Positions 29,343 through 37,522 of a DNA stretch of 64,000 bases are shown piece by piece; the stretch's first letter is position 1; every line of letters begins with the position of its first letter. This stretch comes from Mucilaginibacter sp. (lineage in GTDB: Bacteria; Bacteroidota; Bacteroidia; Sphingobacteriales; Sphingobacteriaceae): positions 404,770 to 468,769 of the forward strand of contig NZ_JANYGQ010000036.1 in NCBI RefSeq assembly GCF_025359345.1, written 5' to 3'. A model generated the notes under the pieces. It saw only the letters and a list, made by a program, of their open reading frames with translations. It made no database searches and was not told the origin of the DNA. Position numbers and translations under genes: made by a program.

Positions 29343-30071
29343 ATGAAAAGACCCCTATTGATCATCGGAACTTTAATTTTTATGCTATTTGCGTGCACTC
29401 ATGATGGCATAGCCCCTAAAAGCACTGGCACCCCTGGCGGGGGCACGGGCGGAAACACCGGCGGCACAGGTGGCAGCACAGGCGGTGGCACAGGTACACC
29501 GCCAAGCGACATTGTCTGCTTTCAAACCGACGTATTGCCGCTATTTCAAACCTACTGTGCAAGCGCCGGCTGCCATGATGCTGCCACCCAGCGCGAGGAA
29601 CTTGTATTAACCAGTTATGCAAATATTATGCGGGGCATAAGGTCCAAAAACCCGAACGGGAGCAAATATTATACGGTTATACAGGAAGGCTCAATGCCGC
29701 CACGGAATAAGCCGCAACTAAGTACAGCGCAAGTAGCAACTATTGGTAAATGGATAAACCAGGGCGCTTTGAATAATACCTGCGCTGTTACCACGTGCGA
29801 TACCACTAAAACAACATATAACAATGGTATTTCACTGCTGTTTGCGACCTATTGTAACGGATGCCACGGAATAGCTCCCGGATCGGGCAATGTTGTCTTG
29901 AGCGACTATGCCAGTGCCAAATCAGCCGGCACTACAATGAAGGCTAACTTTTTAAACGCCATTAATTTCACCTCGGCGAATGCAGCAATGAATATGCCGC
30001 AATCGGGCAAATTAAGTGATTGCCAGGTAACTCAAATAACCAAGTGGATAAACAGTGGGTGCCCACAATAA
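29343..30071 (+). CDS. Dihaem-type c-type cytochrome lipoprotein
   Basis: A 242-residue protein with a lipoprotein signal (FMLFAC, Cys about 18), then a Gly/Thr/Ser-rich linker (GGNTGGTGGSTGGG). There are two similar cytochrome-like domains. The first has CASAGCH (four residues between the cysteines) and the second CNGCH (canonical CxxCH). Each is followed by a Met-containing ligand loop (GSMPPRNKPQ, MNMPQSGKLS) and a KWIN helix. It is the first gene of a five-gene operon with gaps of 13 bp or less. It is probably a periplasm-facing electron carrier or haem sensor. Confidence 0.8.
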   Translation: MKRPLLIIGTLIFMLFACTHDGIAPKSTGTPGGGTGGNTGGTGGSTGGGTGTPPSDIVCFQTDVLPLFQTYCASAGCHDAATQREELVLTSYANIMRGIRSKNPNGSKYYTVIQEGSMPPRNKPQLSTAQVATIGKWINQGALNNTCAVTTCDTTKTTYNNGISLLFATYCNGCHGIAPGSGNVVLSDYASAKSAGTTMKANFLNAINFTSANAAMNMPQSGKLSDCQVTQITKWINSGCPQ

Positions 30072-30084
30072 ATCTTAAAAAAAC

Positions 30085-30447
30085 ATGAAATCATATATCA
30101 TCCTGTTTACCATGCTAGTCATGCTAAGCAGTTGCTTTTACGACCATTCTAATTTGGTTTACCCCCAGGCGCCGTGCACAATTACTACGGCAACCTATAG
30201 TCAAAATGTGTCAGCAATTATAACTACAAATTGTTCGGCTTGCCATAGCGCCAGCGCTTCTGCAGGTGCCGGGATAAAATTAGACAGCTATAGTGCTTTA
30301 AAAATTTATGTAAGCAACGGGCAGTTAATGAACTCTATAAAACATACAGGAGGCATACCTGCTATGCCGCAAAATGGGCAGCAGCTTTCCAGCTGCGACA
30401 TCAAAACTATCCAAACCTGGATTGATAACGGGGCCCTTAACAATTAA
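30085..30447 (+). CDS. Monohaem c-type cytochrome lipoprotein
   Basis: A 120-residue protein with a lipobox (MLSSC, Cys 17) and one CSACH haem motif. It has a likely Met ligand in the PAMPQNGQQL loop and a final helix (IQTWIDNG) like that of its upstream neighbour. It appears to be a single-domain relative of the 29343 product. It starts 13 bp after that gene and is followed 10 bp later by the YceI gene. Confidence 0.82.
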   Translation: MKSYIILFTMLVMLSSCFYDHSNLVYPQAPCTITTATYSQNVSAIITTNCSACHSASASAGAGIKLDSYSALKIYVSNGQLMNSIKHTGGIPAMPQNGQQLSSCDIKTIQTWIDNGALNN

Positions 30448-30457
30448 ACTAACTACA

Positions 30458-30997
30458 ATGAAAAAAGCAACCCTTCTTTTATTTTTTGCAGGCTTAAGTT
30501 TCGGCCTGCATGCGCAAAAAATATTTTCAACTAAAACCGGGCAAATAAAGTTCAATGCAAGCAGCCCCCTTGAACAGGTAGTTGGTATTAATAACCAGGT
30601 CGACAGCAAAATGATTGATAAAACCGGCCAGGTGGTATTCAGTGCCCTTATCAAAAGTTTCAAGTTTGAGAACCAGCTAATGGAAGACCACTTCAATGAA
30701 AACTACCTGGAAAGCTCAAAATTCCCCAAAGCCGAGTTTAAGGGCTTCATCACCAATATCGGCACCGTGAACTTTGCGAAGGATGGTAAATACCCGGCAA
30801 ATTTTTCGGGAACATTAACCATACATAATGTTTCGCAAAAAGTATCAGCTGCGGGGGAGATTACAATTGCCAACGGCGCCCCGACAGTAAACGGCGCCTT
30901 TAAAGTAAAGCTTGCCGGCTATGGCATAACAGGTTCATATATCGGTGGAAAAATAGCAAACGAAGCCGAGGTAACAGTTAATTGTAAGTATCAATAA
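30458..30997 (+). CDS. YceI-like periplasmic protein
   Basis: A 179-residue protein when started at 30458 (MKKATLLLFFAGLSFGLHAQ is the signal peptide). A frame extension upstream overlaps the previous gene and is not credible. The YceI lipocalin-like barrel is shown by KTGQIKFNASSPLE, MEDHFNENYLESSKFPKAEF and the GTLTIHNVSQKV segment. Relatives bind polyisoprenoids or other hydrophobic ligands. The stop codon overlaps the next ATG (TAATG), so the two are coupled. Confidence 0.9.
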   Translation: MKKATLLLFFAGLSFGLHAQKIFSTKTGQIKFNASSPLEQVVGINNQVDSKMIDKTGQVVFSALIKSFKFENQLMEDHFNENYLESSKFPKAEFKGFITNIGTVNFAKDGKYPANFSGTLTIHNVSQKVSAAGEITIANGAPTVNGAFKVKLAGYGITGSYIGGKIANEAEVTVNCKYQ

Positions 30998-31944
30998 TGG
31001 AAACCTATCAGCACAAAACAAGCGCAAAGCTATTTTGGTGTATCGCCTTAATTAGCATAGTTTATTTATTTCCGCACAACGCTTTTGCCCAAACCCCCGA
31101 CCTGTTTAAAATGCAGGATGAGCAGGATAAAAAAGATGCAAAAGAAAAAACGGACATCACAACATCGATATTTAAATCGACCCGGCTGATAAACGGACAA
31201 ACGATTGAAAATACCGGCAGGGGAATTTTGGATCTTAGAATATCGCACCGTTTTGGTTTCGTAAACACCGGGTCGTATAACTTTTTTGGATTGGATCAGG
31301 CTACCATGCGCCTTGGGCTTGATTATGGTATTACCGACAGGCTGGAGGTTGGCATAGGCCGAAGCACATTCAATAAGGAATTTGACGGATTTTTTAAATA
31401 CCGGATTTTGCGCCAGTCGACCGGTAAAGTTAATATGCCAATATCAATAAGCCTGGCTGCAACGGGCGTGTGGCGCTCATTGAAAGATACGGTTACGACT
31501 TTTCCGATAAACTACTCGGACCATTTTAGCTTTTCCGGCCAACTAATTCTGGCGCGAAAATTCAATGATTATTTTTCATTGCAACTGGTTCCAACTATGG
31601 TGCATTATAATATAGTTCCGACTAAAGCTGTTAAAAACGATCTGTATTCGATGGGGATCGGTTTTCGTCAGCGCTTGTCTAAAAGGGTGAACCTTACGGG
31701 CGAATACTATTACCAGGTTACCCAGTTGGGGGGCTATACCAACTCCGCGTCTGTAGGGTTCGACATTGAAACCGGCGGGCATGTGTTCCAGTTGTTTTTC
31801 ACCAACTCAACCGGGATAAACGAAAGCAGTTTTATTACCCAAACCCAGGGCTTATGGGGTAACGGCGGCATACGTTTTGGATTTAATATTTCGAGAGTAT
31901 TTTCGGTAGTAAAACCGAAAAACCTCGCAAAAACCACCTACTAA
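30997..31944 (+). CDS. DUF5777-type outer-membrane beta-barrel protein
   Basis: A 315-residue protein with a signal peptide ending HNAFAQ, followed by a charged linker (KMQDEQDKKDAKEKTD). The rest alternates polar and aromatic residues as in an outer-membrane barrel (HRFGFVNTGSYNFFGLD, EYYYQVTQLGGYTN, FQLFFTNSTGINESS). The family is frequently found beside YceI and cytochrome genes in Bacteroidota. The function is unknown; it may be the outer-membrane port of the operon. Confidence 0.8.
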   Translation: METYQHKTSAKLFWCIALISIVYLFPHNAFAQTPDLFKMQDEQDKKDAKEKTDITTSIFKSTRLINGQTIENTGRGILDLRISHRFGFVNTGSYNFFGLDQATMRLGLDYGITDRLEVGIGRSTFNKEFDGFFKYRILRQSTGKVNMPISISLAATGVWRSLKDTVTTFPINYSDHFSFSGQLILARKFNDYFSLQLVPTMVHYNIVPTKAVKNDLYSMGIGFRQRLSKRVNLTGEYYYQVTQLGGYTNSASVGFDIETGGHVFQLFFTNSTGINESSFITQTQGLWGNGGIRFGFNISRVFSVVKPKNLAKTTY

Positions 31945-31955
31945 CATATCTGACA

Positions 31956-32369
31956 ATGAAAATTAAAATCGTATTGATATTACTCGCGCTTTGCTTTACT
32001 TCGGTTGCGACGGTTTGGTATTACGTGTTTCAGTATTCAAAAACCCACCACAGGGATGTGGAGTCGGAAAATGCTATCTCTGTAACGGCCGGGCAACTTG
32101 TTAAGGATTATCAGGCTAACGAATCGAGCGCAAATACACGTTATTTGAACAAAGTAATTCAAATAAAAGGAGATGTGATAAAAGAGGGCAAAGACCAGGC
32201 TGGAAACTATACGGTTACCCTTAAGAGTAATGACCCATTTTCGGGTGTTTTGTGTACGTTAAAAAATGGCAGCAAAATAAACAGCACGCATTCCACTATC
32301 GTGGTGAAAGGTATTTGCGCCGGTTTTTTAACTGACGTAGTATTAAATGAAGGGGTAATAGTAAAATAG
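31956..32369 (+). CDS. OB-fold (tRNA_anti-like) exported or membrane-anchored protein
   Basis: A 137-residue protein with an N-terminal membrane anchor (IVLILLALCFTSVATVWYYV). The remainder looks like the tRNA_anti-like OB fold: VTAGQLVKDYQANESSANTR, YLNKVIQIKGDVI, then VVKGICAGFLTDVVLNEG. In the family this fold is often seen next to YceI genes. It is the last gene of the cytochrome/YceI operon, 11 bp after the barrel gene. It possibly binds a ligand or partner at the outer face of the inner membrane. Confidence 0.8.
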   Translation: MKIKIVLILLALCFTSVATVWYYVFQYSKTHHRDVESENAISVTAGQLVKDYQANESSANTRYLNKVIQIKGDVIKEGKDQAGNYTVTLKSNDPFSGVLCTLKNGSKINSTHSTIVVKGICAGFLTDVVLNEGVIVK

Positions 32370-32729
32370 CAACCCACCTCTTAAATCTTACCCGGCTCCC
32401 ACCCGCTTCTATACTGCCTTGTCAAATACGCATTGGCACCGGGTGGGAAACTGCGGCCATACGAGATTCGAATTACTCCCTCAATTCAAACAGCCATCAA
32501 AAACACCGCTTAACTATTTGATTTTCAAAAACATTTTTATAATTTAGTCACAGTTACCCGAACCGTAATTCAGCATAATTTTAAATTGATTGCTTGTTTA
32601 TTTAACCTTGTTTCACTGGTTATTTGCCGCATTTTGATGGATAATACCCAATCGCTATAACACCTTAATAAATACACCTTAACCACAATTCCGGGCAAGC
32701 CGGCAAACCAATACTTAATTTCTTAAAAT
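32370..32729. other. Intergenic region after the cytochrome operon
   Basis: CCCACCCG (32398-32405) and CGGGTGGG (32440-32447) are inverted complements and could form the operon's terminator. The rest is AT-rich leader for the membrane gene at 32730. GATTCGAATT near 32466 resembles a tRNA T-loop but no tRNA folds around it. Confidence 0.35.
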
Positions 32730-33578
32730 ATGAAACGATTTTTAATTGTTTTCGCCGCGGTGGCTTTGGCTGCAGCATTATCTGGCTGCGAGCACGGAAA
32801 GGTGTCCGAGGGCCACGATATACAAGCCTATTGCGTTATAGGCGTTATCGTTGTGCTATCTTTCTTACTGAGTCGGTACACCAATATGCTTCGCGACGAA
32901 ATCACCGACTGCGACCAGTTTGATGAAGAAGTTTCAAAAGTGCAGCGCCGTACAAAAACTAAAATACAAAATAAAAAAAGTCCCTTCAGCCTGGCAAAAA
33001 CGCAGTTTGCCGCGTGGACGGTGATCATTGCTTCGTCCTATATCTATTTATCGTTAACCAAGGGCGACTGCGCGGATGGCGCCATTAATAAAACCGCCCT
33101 GGTATTAATGGGCATCGGCACCGGCATCCTAACGGCGGCGGCCATTATTGATAAACGTGAGGAGCTTGATAACAGGCCCCGGCATCAAAATCGCCCCTCG
33201 AAAGGCTTCTTCTCCGATATTTTATCGGACCATAACGGCGTAAGCATACACCGGTTCCAGAATTTTGTGTGGACCTCCATCGCCATGATCGTATACATAA
33301 TGAAAGTGGCCCACGTGCAAAGCGGCTGCGTAATGCCCGAACTCAGCGATACCTTGCTGGCCTTAACCGGCATTAGCGGCGTCACATTTTTAACCATGCG
33401 GGCTTCCGAAAACAAGCCGACTGTTGAAAGCGCGCCTGAAGATCCAGCCACCGGTAATGTTGTTGCCCCAGCCCCTGCCCCGGTTAGCGCTCCGGTTGAG
33501 GCTGTTAGTATTACTGTTCCCGGGGGTAATGCGGCCGAGGCGATTAGTACCACTGTACCCGTGAGCAATAACCCGTAA
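32730..33578 (+). CDS. Multi-pass membrane protein of unknown function
   Basis: A 282-residue protein. It starts with a signal or anchor (LIVFAAVALAAALSGC, possibly a lipobox at Cys 20). Membrane segments follow at about 35-50 (VIGVIVVLSFLLS), 93-108 (AAWTVIIASSYIYLSL), 124-141 and 177-190, plus a last one near 203-216. The SLAKTQFAAWTVIIASS and HRFQNFVWTSIAMIVYI segments look alike and suggest an internal duplication. The tail is Pro/Ala/Val-rich (APAPAPVSAPVEAV). I cannot assign a function. It opens the accessory region. Confidence 0.7.
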   Translation: MKRFLIVFAAVALAAALSGCEHGKVSEGHDIQAYCVIGVIVVLSFLLSRYTNMLRDEITDCDQFDEEVSKVQRRTKTKIQNKKSPFSLAKTQFAAWTVIIASSYIYLSLTKGDCADGAINKTALVLMGIGTGILTAAAIIDKREELDNRPRHQNRPSKGFFSDILSDHNGVSIHRFQNFVWTSIAMIVYIMKVAHVQSGCVMPELSDTLLALTGISGVTFLTMRASENKPTVESAPEDPATGNVVAPAPAPVSAPVEAVSITVPGGNAAEAISTTVPVSNNP

Positions 33579-34028
33579 CCGGGCCGTGATTTTTTGGGGA
33601 TTTTACTGCCAAATCCGTTCCTGTGCACAGTGAAACACAAGGAACAGGGTGGAACAGCAGCTAGTCGATAAATTTTGGTAAAAAGTGCCTTTCCGGGTCA
33701 CTATAGCGGTTTTGTACTTAAAAACTACCACCAAAAATGCAAAAAGTACTGACAAAACAGTGTCAGCACTTTCCTCATCTTTAATGCCGAAATTAGCAGT
33801 GTCACAAATATCCGCCCGGTATTGGCCATCTTAGATCCTCCCCTGGAGGGCAGCCAATGTCATTAACTCACGCTTTCTCTGCCCTCTTTTTTGCTAGCAA
33901 AAGAGAGGGCGGTCCAGCGAAGCGTCGACCGGGTGAGTCCTCTACAAGCGGCGTTAACGCAAATGCATTGGCGCCACAGCACGCACCTTATCACCGCTTA
34001 AAACACACACATAATAAATCACACCCCC
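33579..34028. other. Spacer before the RepA-like gene
   Basis: This 450-bp stretch contains the palindromic repeat at 33881-33930 and otherwise no gene. A 78-codon frame at 33857-34093 runs through the repeat and into the next gene and is not credible. Confidence 0.4.
33881..33930. repeat. Paired palindromic repeat element
   Basis: A hairpin at 33881-33910 (GCCCTCTTTTTTGC then GCAAAAGAGAGGGC, one mismatch) is directly followed by a second dyad at 33911-33930 (GGTCCAGCG then CGTCGACC). It has the look of an interspersed repeat rather than a gene-specific terminator, because it lies 300 bp after the nearest stop. Confidence 0.55.
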
Positions 34029-35201
34029 ATGAACAAATCACAACACATCAATTCAATTTCGCCATTGCTCGTAACCCGGCCGCCCGAAATTGAACGCATC
34101 CGCCGGGAAGCCCGGCTGGCACTCCCCGAAGAATTTGAAGAATTTGCAGCGCCCGAAGAATTTGACGACCTGCCCGATGACCCAACTGACGACGACCGCG
34201 ATGACGAAGCCTATACCGACACAAACGCCGGCTTCATCATAAAGCCCGGCGAAACATGGCTGCAAACCGCGGCCGACACACCCCAGGCCGAAATGTTGTT
34301 TGGCAGCTTCTGGTTCCAGGACGAACTTTGCATCCTGTTTGCCGATACCAATGCCGGCAAATCCATCCTCGCCGTACAAATCGGCAATGCCATCAGTCGC
34401 GGGCAGGCGACAGGGCCGTTCCAAATGAATGGCCCGGCCGAAACCGTGCTTTATTTTGATTTTGAGCTCAGCACCACCCAGTTCCGCAAACGCTATGCGG
34501 GCGACGATACCGGCAACGCAGGCGCATTTAACCCAAAGTTTTTGCGCGCCGTACTAAATCTATCGTCAAATAAGGCCCGCAAATTCAACAGTTACGAGGA
34601 GTATATCACTAACGAGATCGAAAACGCCCTCATCAGCACTAAGGCAAAGGTGCTTATTATTGATAACCTTACCTGCCTGCGCTTTGGCACCCATTTCGCA
34701 TCCGGCGCCTTAAACCTGGTACAATACCTGCAAAGTATAAAAGAAACCTACCAGCTATCCATACTGGTGTTGGCGCATACGCCCAAACGCAACCTCGCAA
34801 GGCCAATCACCCGCAACGACCTGCTCGGCAGTAAAATGCTCATCAACTTTTGCGACAGCGCCTTCGCCATCGGCGAAAGCCAGTTACCCCCACCGGCCGA
34901 AGGCTGCGGACCATTGCGCTACCTGAAGCAAATAAAACAGCGCAGTACCCACGAAGAGTTCGGCGCCGCCAATGTATGCATGTGCAGCATCGTAAAGCAC
35001 GACGGCTTTTTACAATTTCAGTTTAACGGCACCGCTCACGAGGCCGAACACCTGGCCCGCCAGCACGAGCAATACCGCAAAATTAGCGACACCTGCATCG
35101 CCGGGCTGCATCAGCAGGGCCTCTCCGTGCGCCAGGTAGCCGAAAAATTAGGCATCGCCTCCACCACCGTTTTCCGCGCACTGAAACGAATGGAAAAATG
35201 A
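34029..35201 (+). CDS. RepA/AAA_25-like ATPase with C-terminal helix-turn-helix
   Basis: A 390-residue protein. Residues 34-64 are very acidic (EEFEEFAAPEEFDDLPDD). The Walker A motif is ADTNAGKS (105-112) and the Walker B is KVLIIDN (about 213). The RecA-like core (FWFQDELCILFADTNAGKS, YFDFELS) matches the RepA/DnaB-like helicase family of plasmids and mobile elements. The C-terminus (QGLSVRQVAEKLGIASTTVF) is a helix-turn-helix, so it may bind DNA itself. GC content is higher than the neighbours'. No relaxase, integrase or primase is in reach, so it looks like an orphan replication or mobilisation gene. Confidence 0.8.
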   Translation: MNKSQHINSISPLLVTRPPEIERIRREARLALPEEFEEFAAPEEFDDLPDDPTDDDRDDEAYTDTNAGFIIKPGETWLQTAADTPQAEMLFGSFWFQDELCILFADTNAGKSILAVQIGNAISRGQATGPFQMNGPAETVLYFDFELSTTQFRKRYAGDDTGNAGAFNPKFLRAVLNLSSNKARKFNSYEEYITNEIENALISTKAKVLIIDNLTCLRFGTHFASGALNLVQYLQSIKETYQLSILVLAHTPKRNLARPITRNDLLGSKMLINFCDSAFAIGESQLPPPAEGCGPLRYLKQIKQRSTHEEFGAANVCMCSIVKHDGFLQFQFNGTAHEAEHLARQHEQYRKISDTCIAGLHQQGLSVRQVAEKLGIASTTVFRALKRMEK

Positions 35202-35707
35202 TGTGCGGATGATTATTTTATTCCCCTATTGACCGCGTGCCGCCTTAGCTTCAGCGGTGGCGCAGAGGGGGCGCGCCGGATTGTGTGGTGGCAGGGGTGT
35301 GTTCGTCGCCATGCAATAGCGTAAAAGCATCGCGTAGAGGACACACACCCCCACCCCTCTCACGAGCTACCGCCCACTCACATTTTTTCAGAACCCCATC
35401 GGGGTTCAAGGTCGGTAGAAAAAGCACCCATAGTTAGTTCGTGCCGTAGGTACGAAACCTCTCCGACTTGCATAGTGAGCCAAAATAGTTCATTAAGTGT
35501 TGCACCTACGGCGCAAAAATGATTGGGATGGCTGTTTTTCTACCGACCTATTGCACCTACGGTGCATTGACCTTGCGGGGGCGGCCATAGATGTTGGTAC
35601 ACGGTAGCTCCCGGCAGGCCCAGGGCATGGTTCAACCACCATCCATCTACTCATCTTGCTCCCAACCCCCAAAAACCATTTTTCATAACCAATAACCCCT
35701 CAATACC
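35202..35707. other. Repeat-rich intergenic region
   Basis: This 506-bp gene-free spacer contains the nested palindromic element at 35391-35566 described separately. The left part is GC-rich. Nothing here is a credible coding region. Confidence 0.45.
35391..35566. repeat. Nested palindromic repeat element
   Basis: An outer inverted repeat GGTCGGTAGAAAAA (35410-35423) / TTTTTCTACCGACC (35535-35548) encloses two mini-hairpins: TTCGTGCC/GGTACGAA (35438-35456) and TTGCACC/GGCGCAA (35500-35516). Two more flank it: GAACCCC/GGGGTTC (35391-35407) and TGCACC/GGTGCA (35552-35566). Three of the mini-hairpins centre on CCTACGG or its complement CCGTAGG. This resembles a REP-like or non-autonomous mobile element. 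Confidence 0.6.
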
Positions 35708-36139
35708 ATGACCAGCGAATTTACCGACCATTGCACCCAATACTACCACCTCACCAAGCTGCTATCAGCGCAGGACGAACGCTTCAAAAACCTGTTAGAC
35801 AATGCCCCGCCTTATACCGGCCAACGCAATTTAAGCGCTTTAGACGCCATAATCAGCCACAACCGCAAGGTACAAGCCGCCAAGGCTAAGGTGGACAAAA
35901 CTTTAAAAGCATGGCAAGAAACCGCGCAAACCATCCTGAAGATGATGCAGTATTTTAACATACCGCCCCGCTCCATCCTCACCGGCCAAATACCCGGCGA
36001 ACTGGAGTACGAACTATGGGCCAATGAAAAGGATGAGGTTTATATAATCAAAGCCAGGGATCTGCCACAAGAGGAGGTTAACCCCAATATTATAGTTATC
36101 AAATGTTGGAATGGCAAAAAGGGTGAGGAGGAGGATTGA
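35708..36139 (+). CDS. Small hypothetical protein in the accessory region
   Basis: A 143-residue protein. The first 90 residues are helical with likely coiled-coil character (SALDAIISHNRKVQAAKAKV, TLKAWQETAQTILKMMQYF). Then comes a short PRSILTGQIPGELEYEL segment, and an acidic tail (NGKKGEEED). No domain is recognised. It is in the same direction as the RepA-like gene but 506 bp away, so they are not obviously cotranscribed. Confidence 0.6.
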   Translation: MTSEFTDHCTQYYHLTKLLSAQDERFKNLLDNAPPYTGQRNLSALDAIISHNRKVQAAKAKVDKTLKAWQETAQTILKMMQYFNIPPRSILTGQIPGELEYELWANEKDEVYIIKARDLPQEEVNPNIIVIKCWNGKKGEEED

Positions 36140-36430
36140 TAGTGCGGCACAGGGAATTACACTGTCAAATGCCTATTAATAACTGATTATCATGGGGTTG
36201 CGCTGCCGATAGAAGCAACGCCGCGCTTTCTGCTCATACGCCTGCAGGCCTTACGCGTAGGCCGGTATCCGCGGCAATCGCTAACCCGGGGGATGTAGCT
36301 ACATACCGGGCGGGCTACCTAAACGCGGGGCAGAGGAGACTTGCGATAACCCTGAGATGACCAGCAAAAACCTAGTAAGCAAGACAATAATATTTCCAAA
36401 GCCTTATTTTACTATATTTATCCAGATTTA
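36140..36430. repeat. Intergenic repeat with a 12-bp palindrome
   Basis: The core at 36273-36326 contains CAATCGCTAACCCGGGGG, the perfect palindrome ATGTAGCTACAT (36292-36303) and CGGGCGGGCTACCTAAACGC. A diverged copy lies at 41763-41816 and a partial one near 37807. It has no coding potential. Confidence 0.55.
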
Positions 36431-37522
36431 ATGATATACCGACCCACAATTATGAAAGAAGCCGATTATCCCAAGGAGTTTTTTGACCATTACAAGCGCA
36501 TTCAAAAGAAAGAGGAAAAAGAGGTGGGCAAACAAAAGACAGCCGGACTAATTACGAAGACCGGGCGCTTTTTTGAGAAGTTATCTATCAGCCGGGTATT
36601 ACTCATTATACTCGGACTTATCAGTTTGAGTGCCGCTTACTTTTATTTTGCAACGGCTAATGGTGAGGGTATTACTGGGCCCAAAAGTATTTTGCGCGCG
36701 ATATATTTCAGTGTTGTTACCTTTACGTCATTAGGATATGGTGATATCGCGCCGGTACACTATGGAAAAATTGTTGCCGCGTTTGAAGTGACTTTGGGTT
36801 TGGGATTAATGGCACTGCTTATTGGAAAAATCGCTTCCGAACGCCAGATGGCTCTGCTGACTCTGGTTTACACCAGTGAACAACAATACCGGATACGCGA
36901 GTTTGAAGAAGGTGTTTTACAATATGTAGACGAAATCCAAACAGCAATCAGGGATTATGACATGGATAACTTAGCCACAGCCGCGAAAAAGGCAGAAAGC
37001 CTAACGCGCGCTTACACCCGTTACCTCGTACTACACGCCAATCATGGTGATATTGCTTCTTTTGGGAATGATTCGTCTTTATTAAGATTATATCAGGCGG
37101 TCAACCTGTTGCAAGAAGCGGCGTTCGATGGGCTTCTAACTAACGGGATTTCGGGCCCGTGTTGGAACGCACTGGAGGCTATTGTTGAGGTAAGCAGCGG
37201 AAATGCGCGAGTAATCATCCCTCATCACCATCGGATGAATGCGTTGGAGGTATTGGCTGATATGCTTGCCCCCAGGACTACTCTTATTAGTTTAATCAAC
37301 GACCGCGATAATGGCACGATTGCCTACCGGCACAAAAAGCAGATCACTCCTCAATTATTAGACACCATCTGCAGGCGGATTGGTCCGAGGCCCTGGCCAC
37401 AATTCATCCACAAAACGATTGCTGACGAATTAGATATAACCTATTCCTTAGCGACAGAAGCGATTACTAAATTGATCGAAGACGGCCGCCTTCCTCGAAA
37501 TAATGTCGAACCGCCGACTTGA
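36431..37522 (+). CDS. Two-transmembrane potassium channel with a probable winged-helix C-terminal domain
   Basis: A 363-residue protein. The first membrane helix is about 54-73 (SRVLLIILGLISLSAAYFYF), the pore helix and selectivity filter are FTSLGYGDI (98-106), and the second helix is about 112-133. This is the Ion_trans_2 layout, with the TxGYGD filter of K+ channels. The 230-residue cytoplasmic part is not an RCK domain that I can recognise. Its end (FIHKTIADELDITYSLATEA followed by ITKLIEDGRL) reads like a winged helix. A second ATG lies at 36452. Neighbours are repeats and the HD-GHKL gene. Confidence 0.85.
   Translation: MIYRPTIMKEADYPKEFFDHYKRIQKKEEKEVGKQKTAGLITKTGRFFEKLSISRVLLIILGLISLSAAYFYFATANGEGITGPKSILRAIYFSVVTFTSLGYGDIAPVHYGKIVAAFEVTLGLGLMALLIGKIASERQMALLTLVYTSEQQYRIREFEEGVLQYVDEIQTAIRDYDMDNLATAAKKAESLTRAYTRYLVLHANHGDIASFGNDSSLLRLYQAVNLLQEAAFDGLLTNGISGPCWNALEAIVEVSSGNARVIIPHHHRMNALEVLADMLAPRTTLISLINDRDNGTIAYRHKKQITPQLLDTICRRIGPRPWPQFIHKTIADELDITYSLATEAITKLIEDGRLPRNNVEPPT

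Noticed and set aside
32455..32480. tRNA-like sequence GATTCGAATT
   Set aside because: Resembles a T-loop but no acceptor stem, anticodon or D arm can be placed; no tRNA.
33857..34093. 78-codon plus-strand frame before the RepA-like gene
   Set aside because: It runs through a palindromic repeat and overlaps the start of the next gene; composition is not protein-like.
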